Origin: Candidatus Geocrenenecus huangii
GTDB lineage: Archaea; Thermoproteota; Nitrososphaeria_A; Caldarchaeales; Wolframiiraptoraceae
Direction: 5' to 3'
Length of the DNA stretch: 64,000 bases
NCBI GenBank assembly: GCA_023268155.1
Contig: JALNKM010000001.1
Coordinates: forward strand, 62,001-126,000
This document shows, one piece after another, positions 26,120 through 34,893 of the stretch; within the stretch, counting starts at the first letter, position 1, and each line of letters starts with the position of its first letter. The notes below the pieces were generated by a model. That model searched no databases, was not told the DNA's origin, and saw only the letters and a list, made by a program, of their open reading frames with translations. Position numbers and translations under genes: made by a program.

Positions 26120-26544
26120 GTAAGAAGACCAAGATACTCATAGCGGTAAAAAACGACGTAAACTTTAAAGCTCTTGCAAATATGCTAGATATGCTCACCA
26201 GAGATATAGAGATAGTTTTCCTCCACATAATCGAGTTTCCAATGCCAACCTCCCTATACTCCGAGGTCGTATCCACCTATGTTGAAGAGGCTAGGAAAAA
26301 ATTAGGAAACTTGGTTGAATGGGCTAGATCTCAGGGGATCGGGGCGGACTTGAGAGTAACTGCTTCTAGAGACGTCTTTGAAGCGATAATGACAGAAGCC
26401 GAGAAGGTCGAAGCCGGCATGATTATTTTACAAAAAAGTAGTAAGAAAATTGAAAGAAAAATTAGGAAGTTAGTCCGCCGAACAAATCTTGAGAAAGTTG
26501 TCGAAGCATCTGAGAGGATTGTAGTTCTTTTGCCAGCTGATTAG
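26116..26544 (+). CDS. Universal stress protein (UspA family)
   Basis: A 142-residue single Usp domain (KILIAVKNDVNFKALANML at the start, MIILQKSSKKIERKI near residue 108, VVLLPAD at the end). The nucleotide-binding G-2x-G-9x-G(S/T) pattern is not obvious, so ATP binding is doubtful. It overlaps the RAM-domain gene by 4 nt and resembles the soluble domain of the permease encoded first in the operon. Its 3' end overlaps the convergent Glu-rich gene by 4 nt. Confidence 0.85.
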   Translation: MSKKTKILIAVKNDVNFKALANMLDMLTRDIEIVFLHIIEFPMPTSLYSEVVSTYVEEARKKLGNLVEWARSQGIGADLRVTASRDVFEAIMTEAEKVEAGMIILQKSSKKIERKIRKLVRRTNLEKVVEASERIVVLLPAD

Positions 26545-26660
26545 AATTCTTCTTCCTCTTCTTCCCAGCCTTCTTCCTCTTCCTCGAATTCTTCTTCAAA
26601 TTCTTCCCATTCTTCCTCTTCTTCCTCTTCTATCTTGAAGATTCTATCTTCCAACTCCAT
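26541..26660 (-). CDS. Glutamate-rich acidic microprotein
   Basis: A 39-residue protein beginning MELEDRIFKI, with 25 Glu residues and aromatic residues spaced through the acidic tract (W18, F21, F25, W32, F39). I checked every codon: GAA and GAG are mixed, so it is not a simple trinucleotide expansion. A TATA-like ATTTATGA lies at 26691-26698, placing a start about 9 nt before the ATG. I know no family for it; DNA-mimic, histone/basic-protein chaperone or RNA-polymerase/ribosome-associated roles are all guesses. Confidence 0.6.
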   Translation of the reverse strand: MELEDRIFKIEEEEEEEWEEFEEEFEEEEEGWEEEEEEF

Positions 26661-26833
26661 GACTGTTCAATTAAACAAGAGAACGTCTATTCATAAATGT
26701 TTCCTAGGAATCTATAGCTACAGAATTTAAACATAGCTCTCTAGAAATATTTTGTTCTCTGATGAAATACTGAGTGTATTACCTTGGAAATGGATGCATC
26801 CCGACTACTCAATAATTTCCTAAGACATTTTTT

Positions 26834-26890
26834 CCCTCAGAGACCCTATGGGTCATCATGTTTCAGTTTGAGCTATGGGGTCTTCATTGG
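26834..26890 (-). ncRNA. Candidate C/D-box guide sRNA 1
   Basis: On the minus strand: box C ATGAAGA (26881-26887, one mismatch to RUGAUGA), 14-nt spacer, box D' CTGA (26863-26866), 3-nt spacer, box C' ATGATGA (26853-26859, perfect), 12-nt guide CCCATAGGGTCT, box D CTGA (26837-26840, perfect). Flanking CCC and GGG could close a terminal stem. The D guide is complementary to AGACCCTATGG, close to the highly conserved AAAGACCC segment of 23S rRNA (E. coli about 2060-2070). It sits just downstream of the nuclease gene stop. Confidence 0.65.
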
Positions 26891-26894
26891 GCAA

Positions 26895-27605
26895 TTATAC
26901 ATCGTTGAACCGAGATTTAGAGATTATCCTTCTAGAGGACTCTTTCAATTTCTCTAAGGAAACATTAGTCTTAATACATCTTATATGTGGATAATTGTTT
27001 TGAAACCATTCTATGAACCCCGTTATTCTCCGGAGGGGGACGTATAGATATCCCTCTACGATTAATTCTCTAGGCTCATATAGGGTGAGAACTATAGGGG
27101 TGATTCTTACTTGGACTTCACCTTCAAGCTTAGCTAAAGCCTTTATTCTCTGCTCCAACATAGAAATAATCCTGCGTCTCTGAGCATATGCTGGAGGCTT
27201 GGCCCAATGTTTACAATCTACTACCAGTAGAAGACCTGTACTGTAAGCTGTTAAATCAATTTGATACTTCTTTTTATCTATGCGTACTCTTGTATCTAGG
27301 TAGACTGTGTACCCCGCCTCTTTTAGAAGCTCAGCAGATAATTCTTCGAACTCTCTCCAGTGAAGATATCTAGCTATTCTATCTCCTTCAACACCCATCA
27401 TTATTAAAGCTGATGCTACTCTAACTCTTTCAGAAGATGAGGCTTCTCCCCCTATCCCATATTCTCTCAACGTTTTCACTACTATTTCTTCCCCGGCTAA
27501 TGCTTCTTCAGATATTTTCTTGATCTTCGGCTGTTCACCTCTACAGGTAAGTCTGAGATAAGTTGTCAGTATTCTAGAAATGATATCTTTAGAGGAAAAG
27601 GTCAT
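26895..27605 (-). CDS. Mrr/PD-(D/E)XK-fold nuclease-like protein
   Basis: A 236-residue archaeal restriction-endonuclease-fold protein. A helical N-terminal part (1-80) precedes the nuclease core: WREFEELSAELLKEAGY near residue 84, the catalytic Asp in YQIDLTAYSTGLLLVVDCKHW near residues 113-133 (D and the D-C-K of the PD-xDxK-like motif), and a final strand region. DCK replaces the usual ExK. Likely an endonuclease in repair or defence; exact role unknown. Its start overlaps the CofE stop by 17 nt on the same strand. Confidence 0.8.
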   Translation of the reverse strand: MTFSSKDIISRILTTYLRLTCRGEQPKIKKISEEALAGEEIVVKTLREYGIGGEASSSERVRVASALIMMGVEGDRIARYLHWREFEELSAELLKEAGYTVYLDTRVRIDKKKYQIDLTAYSTGLLLVVDCKHWAKPPAYAQRRRIISMLEQRIKALAKLEGEVQVRITPIVLTLYEPRELIVEGYLYVPLRRITGFIEWFQNNYPHIRCIKTNVSLEKLKESSRRIISKSRFNDV

Positions 27606-28347
27606 CTTCTTCTCTCCTAGGAATTACTTTTGCAGGGGTTTCAGAAGGCTTATAGACGTATCCTCTAATTATTGCGACGGGGATTTTTTCATCTGCTTGA
27701 CCTAAAACTAGCTCAGCCGCTGAGGCTAATTCATCTGCTATACATATTATCTTGGATGTAAGCTTTCTACCATACATGTCTACTTCGCCTCTTCTGTCAA
27801 GCAATGGCTCAATTCCAGAACATCCAATCGCTATATTTACTGCACCATTTCTTAGAGGTCTACCATGCGTATCAGATACTATGACGGCCACATCTACTTC
27901 AGCTAACTCTCTTATTCTGTCTCTTATCTTCTTAGCAGAAAGATCTGGATCTAATGGGAGCATGGCCGCCTTCCCTACCCCCACGTTGGATAGGTCTACT
28001 CCAGCATTTGCACATACTATCCGGTTCACGGTTTCAGATATTATTAATCCTCTCCTCATCCTCACAATCCTTCTAGATTCTCTTAATACGAGCTCTACAT
28101 GTCTGGGATCTTTACCGGACTCCCCAGCAACCTTCCTTGCAAATTCTGAGGGTTCAACATCTACGAGGTTGACTACTCTACCTTCAGCTTTTGAAACAAT
28201 TATATGACTAACCACGATTATGTCTCCGTTTCTTAATTCTAAGCCCATTCTCCTAGAAGCATCGACTATTATCTCTCCAATATCCATGTCTTTTTGTATA
28301 TCAGGTATACCTTGTATGCCGATTATCTCTATTTTCCTAGCCCTCAT
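27589..28347 (-). CDS. cofE: Coenzyme F420-0:L-glutamate ligase
   Basis: A 252-residue CofE that adds glutamate residues to F420-0 using GTP. Conserved stretches: GDIIVVSHIIVSKAEGRVV near residue 40, NRIVCANAGVDLSNVG near residue 107, VIVSDTHGRPLRNGAVNIAIG near residue 154 (quoted: SDTHGRPLRNGAVNIAIG) and DELASAAELVLGQADEKIPVA near residue 205. Implies the organism makes F420; no other F420 biosynthesis genes are in this window. Confidence 0.94.
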   Translation of the reverse strand: MRARKIEIIGIQGIPDIQKDMDIGEIIVDASRRMGLELRNGDIIVVSHIIVSKAEGRVVNLVDVEPSEFARKVAGESGKDPRHVELVLRESRRIVRMRRGLIISETVNRIVCANAGVDLSNVGVGKAAMLPLDPDLSAKKIRDRIRELAEVDVAVIVSDTHGRPLRNGAVNIAIGCSGIEPLLDRRGEVDMYGRKLTSKIICIADELASAAELVLGQADEKIPVAIIRGYVYKPSETPAKVIPRREEDDLFL

Positions 28348-28393
28348 GCCTGTTAAAAATAAAGTATCGGCTTCTTATATTCTAACCAGATTC

Positions 28394-28576
28394 TCAGAAA
28401 TAGCCTGTAAATAATGGAAGGATTATCTTGGCTATTCTGAAGAACTCTCTTATTGCTAGAGCACCGTATTCCTGTATATAGTAGGCGAGACCAGCAATCA
28501 CCATCAACACCAGTAGGAAGAACGTGAATAACGCTACTATGGATAGTGATTCCCTAATCAAAATCTTGTATGACAT
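28394..28576 (-). CDS. Small single- or two-span membrane protein
   Basis: A 60-residue product from the ATG at 28576 (a GTG two codons upstream is possible). One strong hydrophobic helix, SIVALFTFFLLVLMVIAGLA (residues about 13-32), and a weaker one at the C-terminus (IILPLF). No family recognised; SecE was considered and does not match its motif. Lies upstream of cofE on the same strand with a 46-nt gap. Confidence 0.5.
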   Translation of the reverse strand: MSYKILIRESLSIVALFTFFLLVLMVIAGLAYYIQEYGALAIREFFRIAKIILPLFTGYF

Positions 28577-28903
28577 CTTCACTCTATGTAGATGTCTACC
28601 TAGGGTACCTTATAAGTAATTTCTCATCACATTCAATAGATGCTTAAGATCTTCTACAGATAAAGACGGATCCAATAATGTTATAACTGCTCACACCAAT
28701 TACCTAATCTATGACTTTTCAGACTATCATAGTTTTTCAATACGTTCCCTACACATTTACAGTTAAAAAGACAAGTATTGAAGTAATTATTTTAGGAATA
28801 GAAAATTAATTGGTCAGTCTGCCCGTCGTGTATCACTCTTCAACCTGGACGTTGTTCATCATCCCACATATTAGCTGAAATCATTTCTATTAAGTCTTGT
28901 CTA
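28577..28903. other. 327-nt region without protein gene, containing sRNA candidate 2
   Basis: Between the small membrane protein and the acyl-CoA synthetase gene. Apart from the C/D-box candidate at 28811-28866, I see AT-rich sequence, no convincing ORF and no tRNA. Confidence 0.5.
28811..28866 (-). ncRNA. Candidate C/D-box guide sRNA 2
   Basis: On the minus strand: box C ATGATGA (28856-28862, perfect), 12-nt guide ACAACGTCCAGG, box D' TTGA (28840-28843, one mismatch), 3-nt spacer, box C' GTGATAC (28830-28836, two mismatches), 12-nt guide ACGACGGGCAGA, box D CTGA (28814-28817, perfect). Both guides have the exact 12-nt length usual in archaea, and flanking GG/CC can pair. It lies about 38 nt downstream of the acyl-CoA synthetase stop, the 3'-UTR location typical of these RNAs. 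Targets not assigned. Confidence 0.62.
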
Positions 28904-31069
28904 TTATTTAGCAACTTTTTCTCTATCCTCTTTAAGCACTATTCTTGCGTCAACTGCTTTGAATCCTCTTCCTTTCTCGAAAACTACTACGGGATTTATG
29001 TCGAGCTCATTTATATTCTGTTGTTCTAGGGAGAGCTGAGAAAGCCTCATAAGCCCTTCTGCAAGCGCGTTTATATCTCTTTCTTTACTTCCCCTATACC
29101 CCCTCAATAGCTGCCTTGCACGTATTTCTTCTATCATATGGTATGCACTTAATTCACGGATGGGTGCAAGTCTAAAGCTAACGTCTCTGTAGGCTTCAAC
29201 GTATATTCCACCTAACCCGAACATTATCACGGGTCCGAAGAGTGGATCCCTCTTAACGCCGAAGATTACTTCAATACCATTCTTCACCATCTCTTGAACA
29301 GATACACCCCATATTCTAGCATCGGGTGCGTTTCTTCGAACATTACTTATTATCCTATTATAGGCAGCCTCCACTTCTGCCGCATTCTGCAATCTCAATT
29401 CTACTCCTCCTATATCGAATTTATGTATTATGTCTGGGGAAGCTATCTTTAAGACGACTGGGTAACCTATTTTCTCCGCTGCTTCTACTGCTTCTTCAAC
29501 ATTCTTGGTGAGAACATAATCAACAGTCTTTATTCCATAGCATTTCAAGACCTCGAAGGCCTCGATATCCGGCATATAAGTTCTCCCCTCAGATAAAGCT
29601 TTCCGGATTAATTCTCCAGCTCTTTCTCTATCTACAACAAATGTTCTTATACCCGTTCTAGGTCTAGTCAACCATTCTCCATAACGGTATAATTCCGCTA
29701 GTGCTCTAACAGCGTCTTCTGGAAAGTTGTAGTTAGGTATCTTTGAGTTCTCAAGTATATCTATAGCTGAAGATATATCGCTTACACCCATGAAGCAGGT
29801 AAGTATTGGCTTATTATACTTCGAGGCGACTCCTACTACTACTTTAGCGATATCGTCAACCGTAGTCATGGCTTGAGGTGTTAAGATCACTATCGCGGCA
29901 TCCACGTTCTCATCAGCTAGTACGTGGTCTAACGCATACTGGTATCTTGCGTGATTAGCGTCTCCAACCAAATCTATTGGGTTCTTAACGCTTGCAGCTG
30001 GTGAGAGCCCAGCTTTTAGAATCTTCTTTGTTTCTTCTTTTAGGGGTGCTATCCTCAATCCATTTCTAACTACCGCATCCGTAGCGAGTATTGCAGGTCC
30101 ACCTGCATTACTTATAATAGCCACCCTGTCTCCTCTAGGTATAGGCTGACTAGAAAATGCTTTAGCATAATTGAATAATTCTTCAACTGATTCAACTCTA
30201 ATCACTCCTGATTGATTGAATATCGCATCGTAGACTTCGTCGGAGCTTGCTAAAGCACCTGTATGGCTTGAGGCCGCTCCAGCTCCTTCCGGCGTTCTAC
30301 CAGCTTTTATAGCTATTATAGGTTTACCGACTTCTCCAGTAATCTCTCTGGTCGTCTCTATGAATCTTCTACCATGAGATATGTCTTCTACATACATTAG
30401 AATAACCTTTGTTTCAGGATCATTCTTCAAATATTCTAGGACATCTATCTCGTTGACATCTGCCTTATTTCCTAGACTAACGACTTTGGAGAAGCCCAGC
30501 CTGTATTGTCTCTGTCTAGCATACTCTAATGCCGCTACGCATATCGCTCCACTCTGCGATATCAAGGCTGTTTGACCCGCCAGCGGCATTTCTCTAGCGA
30601 ATGTAGCATTCATCATGACGTTCGGGTCAGTGTTAATCACTCCTAAACAGTTCGGCCCTATTACTCTTACCCCACCCCTCTTAGCTATCGACACAATTTC
30701 TTCTTCTAGTTTTGCTCCTTCCGGACCTGTCTCCTTGAACCCTGCTGTGATTATTATAGATGATGTTATACCTACTTCAACACATTCTTCTAAAACTCCT
30801 GGAACAACTGTGTTTGGGACAACTATTACGGCAAGATCTATATGGTCGGGGATCGATGAAACATTCGGGTAAGATTTTATCCCAAGTATGGCTCTAGCTT
30901 TCGGGTTAACAGGATATATTGCTCCGGTAAAATGCCCGTTTATCAGATTTCTTAGAACTGCATGACCGACGCTATCCGGGTTTCTTGAAGCACCTATTAC
31001 AGCTAGTGTATTGGGGTAGAATATCTTATGAAGGCTCAAGTATTCTCTACAGGTATGATCTTTTGACAT
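28904..31069 (-). CDS. acd: Acyl/acetyl-CoA synthetase (ADP-forming), fused alpha-beta subunits
   Basis: A 721-residue fusion that converts acyl-CoA, ADP and phosphate to the acid, CoA and ATP, a main energy-conserving step in archaeal peptide and sugar fermentation. Residues 1-470: CoA-binding domain (VIGASRNPDSVGHAVLRNL) and succinyl-CoA-ligase-like domains with the phosphohistidine in SHTGALASSDEVYDAIF near residue 266. Residues about 490-721: ATP-grasp domain (YPVVLKIASPDIIHKFDIGGV near 535, GIEVIFGVKRDPLFGPVIMFGLGG near 605; quoted in part). It would complement the AOR (aldehyde to acid) and acyl-CoA dehydrogenase in this window. Confidence 0.94.
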   Translation of the reverse strand: MSKDHTCREYLSLHKIFYPNTLAVIGASRNPDSVGHAVLRNLINGHFTGAIYPVNPKARAILGIKSYPNVSSIPDHIDLAVIVVPNTVVPGVLEECVEVGITSSIIITAGFKETGPEGAKLEEEIVSIAKRGGVRVIGPNCLGVINTDPNVMMNATFAREMPLAGQTALISQSGAICVAALEYARQRQYRLGFSKVVSLGNKADVNEIDVLEYLKNDPETKVILMYVEDISHGRRFIETTREITGEVGKPIIAIKAGRTPEGAGAASSHTGALASSDEVYDAIFNQSGVIRVESVEELFNYAKAFSSQPIPRGDRVAIISNAGGPAILATDAVVRNGLRIAPLKEETKKILKAGLSPAASVKNPIDLVGDANHARYQYALDHVLADENVDAAIVILTPQAMTTVDDIAKVVVGVASKYNKPILTCFMGVSDISSAIDILENSKIPNYNFPEDAVRALAELYRYGEWLTRPRTGIRTFVVDRERAGELIRKALSEGRTYMPDIEAFEVLKCYGIKTVDYVLTKNVEEAVEAAEKIGYPVVLKIASPDIIHKFDIGGVELRLQNAAEVEAAYNRIISNVRRNAPDARIWGVSVQEMVKNGIEVIFGVKRDPLFGPVIMFGLGGIYVEAYRDVSFRLAPIRELSAYHMIEEIRARQLLRGYRGSKERDINALAEGLMRLSQLSLEQQNINELDINPVVVFEKGRGFKAVDARIVLKEDREKVAK

Positions 31070-31192
31070 ATATTTAAGAATAAAAAACGTTGAGCTATAT
31101 ACAATCTATACGGATAAATACATACTCTAAACATTCTCTATAATCAGGCTTCCTTCTTAACGGCAATACTCTTTATCTGATCTTGCAAAATG

Positions 31193-31918
31193 TTATGTTT
31201 CGATCTTTCTTAATGATTCAAACACTATCTTCGCAGCTTGTTGAACCCATTCATTTATCTTTTCTTTTTCTCTTACTCTGCTCTTGTTTACAAGATTATC
31301 TGTTACAATCAAGATCGCGCCTGTTTTTACTCTACGAAGATATCCAAGAGCAAAAATTGTCGCACACTCCATTTCTACCGCTACTGCACCAACTTTAACC
31401 CACCTAGATATGAATTCTTCATCTTCAGCATAGAATGCATCGCTAGAAACAACCGGACTTACGGTAAATTTCTTAAGACTTTTTCTTGCTTCGTTTACTA
31501 ACATCTCTAAAACTTCATAGGAGGGGGCGGCAGGAGGGGCTAGCCCAGGCATGTATGCAGATAGAGTGCCAGCTCCCTTGTAGTAACATGCAATGTTTGG
31601 TATGACGATATCTCCTGGGTTTAGGTCTTCTATCAAGCTGCCTGCAGTGCCGAGTCTAATAATTGTTTTCGCTCCAAGCATTGTTAATTCTTCGAAGACT
31701 ATAGCTGTGGATGGGCCACCTATACCATGGCAAGAAACCGTTATCAAGGTATCTTTGTATCTGCCTGTATAAGTGTTGAGGCCTCTATTAGAAGAGATTA
31801 ATCTTGCTTCTTCTAGCATTCGTGCTATGTAGTCAATTCTAGCAGGATCACCTGCGACTACAACCTTTCCAGCTACCTCCCCAGGTTTAGCTAAAATGTG
31901 AATCGGCTCTCCTATCAT
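31193..31918 (-). CDS. Uridine/purine nucleoside phosphorylase family (NP-I)
   Basis: A 241-residue hexameric-type nucleoside phosphorylase. Motifs: VVVAGDPARIDYIA near residue 20, CHGIGGPSTAIVFEEL near residue 64, RLGTAGSL near residue 87, VSSDAFY near residue 152 and EMECATIFALG near residue 183. VSSDxFY is more like uridine phosphorylase; purine or methylthioadenosine activity is possible. I moved the start from a TTG to the ATG giving MIGEPIHIL. Nucleoside salvage matches the nucleotide genes elsewhere in the window. Confidence 0.88.
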   Translation of the reverse strand: MIGEPIHILAKPGEVAGKVVVAGDPARIDYIARMLEEARLISSNRGLNTYTGRYKDTLITVSCHGIGGPSTAIVFEELTMLGAKTIIRLGTAGSLIEDLNPGDIVIPNIACYYKGAGTLSAYMPGLAPPAAPSYEVLEMLVNEARKSLKKFTVSPVVSSDAFYAEDEEFISRWVKVGAVAVEMECATIFALGYLRRVKTGAILIVTDNLVNKSRVREKEKINEWVQQAAKIVFESLRKIET

Positions 31919-31958
31919 GTTATAAAAACTTATCAATATCTAGGCTTAAACTTTACTG

Positions 31959-32447
31959 ATGAATTTCAGCATCTATAAAACCCCCTTCGACGTTGTATTG
32001 GCATATATATGGACCGATAAAGGATTGAGAAAGATGGATTTCTATAGAGATGAGATAGAGTTCAAACAATATCTTAAATCTTCTTCGCTGGAATACAATC
32101 ATGAGAGATTGGTAGACTTGGAAGAAATGCTCGACGGTTATTTCCGGGGAGAGTTTACTCAACTAGATTATCCGCTAGATATCTCTGGAACGGTTTTCCA
32201 GAAGAAAGTTTGGGAAACAGTTAAACGGATACCTTATGGAGAGGTTAGAAGCTATAAATGGGTTGCGAGCGAGATCGGTAATCCGAAAGCGGCTAGAGCA
32301 GTAGGTACAGCTATTGCGCACAATCCCGCCGTACTGATTATCCCATGCCACCGCGTGATTAGGAATAACAATTCACTAGGAAGATATGGAAGAATGAGTT
32401 GGCTTAAGAGAAAACTACTGAAATTAGAGAATGCCCGTATTGTTTGA
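31959..32447 (+). CDS. ogt: Methylated-DNA-protein-cysteine methyltransferase
   Basis: A 162-residue suicide methyltransferase that repairs O6-methylguanine. The active site IPCHRVIRNN (Cys near residue 128) and the helix-turn-helix region RIPYGEVRSYKWVASEIG near residue 90 are intact. The N-terminal domain is short, as in archaeal homologues. Confidence 0.95.
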   Translation: MNFSIYKTPFDVVLAYIWTDKGLRKMDFYRDEIEFKQYLKSSSLEYNHERLVDLEEMLDGYFRGEFTQLDYPLDISGTVFQKKVWETVKRIPYGEVRSYKWVASEIGNPKAARAVGTAIAHNPAVLIIPCHRVIRNNNSLGRYGRMSWLKRKLLKLENARIV

Positions 32448-32544
32448 TCTATGTTGATAATCTTGACCCCATCATTGTAAAATTCTTCAGCTACCCAAAC
32501 GTTCTTAACATGTCAGCTCGCAGCATCCTGATACTGTGAGAAAA

Positions 32545-34893
32545 TTAAGTTCTCTTTATGTTGTGCATCGCTATTAAGTCTTTTTCAAATATTTTCAAAT
32601 CTCTAGGTATCTCAATACTTATCGGGTCTTTAAGTGCGATGTTCATTTCTTTCTTGACGGCCCAAACTCGAGAATTGAAATTTACTATCTTCTCAGTATA
32701 TCTCGCGTAACGTGTAGACCATATAGGCTCAGGAAAACTCTGCAAGTGTATGCTCTTCTTTGAATAGAGTCTTCTCCATATCTCATCTGTAATGAAGGGG
32801 GCTACGGGAGCCAGAAGTAATAGCGTAGTCTTAAGCACAGTGTGTAGGGTATACCAAGCCGCTTTTTGTTCTTTGCGGTTGAATCCTTCTAGACCGTAAG
32901 CTCTAGCTTTACTTAATTCAATGTAGTGGTCTGCGAATATGCTCCACGTAAAGTATCTTATCCTGTTTGAGGGGATGAAAAAGTTGAATTCCCTATAACC
33001 CTCCATACTCTTCTTAATAGTATTTGAGAGTTCTGAGAGAATCCATTTATCGCTTGGCATCAGCTCTGCACTTTTAGGGATAGGGAAGGATGAGACATAC
33101 CTAGCAATATTCCATAGTTTTGTTATGAATTTTCCAGCATTCTGTATTCTCTGTTCAGAGATTCTAAAGTCTTCTCCCAAGTTTGCTTCTTGAGCACTCC
33201 AGAATCTGAAGACGTCCGCCCCCCACTTCTCTAATATTGGGACAGGATCTATTACGTTACCTCTACTTTTACTCATCTTCTGACCATGTTCGTCAAGCCC
33301 CATTCCACCTATCCATACATGGTAGAATGGATGCTTCTCTGTCAATTGATAGCATCTCAGAACAGTATAGTATAGCCATGTCCTTACGATATCCTTGCCC
33401 TGGGGTCTTATACCGTTAGGGTAGGCAAGCTTAAAGAATTTACGATTGTTCATGTATCCTGAGATGAATAATGGAGATACGCTTGAATCCATCCATGTAT
33501 CGAACGTCCTCTGCTCTCCTACAAACTCGCCACCTCCACACCTCCTACACTTATCGAACGGCGGATTATCTCTCCAAGGTCTATAATACTTACCAGGTTC
33601 TGGGATGTGAGGTTCACCACATCTCAAACAATACCATATCGGTATCTCCGTAGCATAGTATCTCCTCCTACTTATCGGCCAATCTATTCTTAGAGAGTTA
33701 ATCCAGTCTATCAGTAGACGTTTGTGGTGGGGTGGATGGAACTTCATCTTATCAATTACTTTAAGTAGGTCATCTACGAAATCTAATTGTTTTAAGTAAT
33801 ATTCCTTCATCGGTATAATCTCTATTGGTGTCTTACTTCTCTCACAGATGGGCGTTCTATGTATTATATTCTCTATCTTAACAACGAGACCTGCCTCTTG
33901 GAGATCTTTAATTATCTCTTCCCTAGCTTCTGCTAATTTCATGCTAGAATACTTCCCAGCTACTTCGGTCATTTTTCCCTCTTCATCTATCGCGATAACT
34001 TCCTGTAACCCAAGCTCTCTAAAGAGTAGGACGTCCGTATAGTCTCCATAGCTACAAACCATTACAGCTCCGGTCCCAAACTCTGGCTTGGCAGCTGGAT
34101 GAGGTATTACCTCCACTTCTTGCCCATATATAGGTACTACCGCATGCTTCCCATGTAGGTCGACGTATCTATTATCGTTAGGGTTAACGATCACAGCTCT
34201 ACATGAGACTAATAGTTCAGGTCTAGTAGTAGCTATGACAAGATCGGAGCCATCCTCTTTTATCTTGAACTTTATGTAGACTAGCCTTGTAGGCATCTCT
34301 TCATAATCTATCTCAGCATCTGCTAATGTGGTTCCACATTCCCAGCAATAATTATTCGGCCTAGTGGCCGTGTAGACCAATCCACGTCTCCATAATTCAA
34401 TAAATGTCGCCTGTGTAAGCTTACGATATTCTTCTGAGTCAGTTCTATAATAGTTCTCGAAGTCTCCGCTCAACCCCATTCTCTTCATAATCCATATCAT
34501 CTCAGATTCAAGATCGTCTAGGGCATGACTGCATAAATTGATGAATTCCTCTCTCCCTGTATCTCTTAAAGAGATTTTGTAAGTCTTCTCAACATATAGC
34601 TCAACCGGTAGCCCATTCCTATCTATACCTATTGGGAAGTATACTGACTCGCCCATCATCCTGGCGGTTCTAGCAATCATATCTATTTGAGAGTACTGTG
34701 CAGCAGCACCTATATGCCAAGGTCTACCACTCGGGTAGGGTGGGGGAGTATCTATTACGAAGATTCTCCTCTTAGGTTTTAATCGAAGTTTATAGATCCC
34801 TTCTTCGATCCATTTCTCATATATCTTGCTCTCCCATGAAGGTTGCCACCTTGTTTCTACAATCTTCGGCTCGAACTTCATACTAACCGCCAT
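32545..34893 (-). CDS. valS: Valyl-tRNA synthetase
   Basis: A 782-residue archaeal class Ia ValRS. HIGH-type motif PYPSGRPWHIGAAAQYS near residue 50, the CP1 editing domain (VIATTRPELLVSCRAVIVNP near 200, GTGAVMVCSYGD near 258), a CxxC zinc site (CLRCGEPHIPEPG; CRRCGG), and KMSKSRGN near 535. I chose the ATG at 34893 because GAGAGGAGAAG precedes it, rather than a GTG 54 nt upstream. It lacks the C-terminal coiled coil of bacterial ValRS, as usual in archaea. Confidence 0.94.
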   Translation of the reverse strand: MAVSMKFEPKIVETRWQPSWESKIYEKWIEEGIYKLRLKPKRRIFVIDTPPPYPSGRPWHIGAAAQYSQIDMIARTARMMGESVYFPIGIDRNGLPVELYVEKTYKISLRDTGREEFINLCSHALDDLESEMIWIMKRMGLSGDFENYYRTDSEEYRKLTQATFIELWRRGLVYTATRPNNYCWECGTTLADAEIDYEEMPTRLVYIKFKIKEDGSDLVIATTRPELLVSCRAVIVNPNDNRYVDLHGKHAVVPIYGQEVEVIPHPAAKPEFGTGAVMVCSYGDYTDVLLFRELGLQEVIAIDEEGKMTEVAGKYSSMKLAEAREEIIKDLQEAGLVVKIENIIHRTPICERSKTPIEIIPMKEYYLKQLDFVDDLLKVIDKMKFHPPHHKRLLIDWINSLRIDWPISRRRYYATEIPIWYCLRCGEPHIPEPGKYYRPWRDNPPFDKCRRCGGGEFVGEQRTFDTWMDSSVSPLFISGYMNNRKFFKLAYPNGIRPQGKDIVRTWLYYTVLRCYQLTEKHPFYHVWIGGMGLDEHGQKMSKSRGNVIDPVPILEKWGADVFRFWSAQEANLGEDFRISEQRIQNAGKFITKLWNIARYVSSFPIPKSAELMPSDKWILSELSNTIKKSMEGYREFNFFIPSNRIRYFTWSIFADHYIELSKARAYGLEGFNRKEQKAAWYTLHTVLKTTLLLLAPVAPFITDEIWRRLYSKKSIHLQSFPEPIWSTRYARYTEKIVNFNSRVWAVKKEMNIALKDPISIEIPRDLKIFEKDLIAMHNIKRT

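Noticed and set aside
32448-32544. Possible C/D-box RNA with two CTGA boxes on the minus strand
   Set aside because: No acceptable C or C' box at the required distance.
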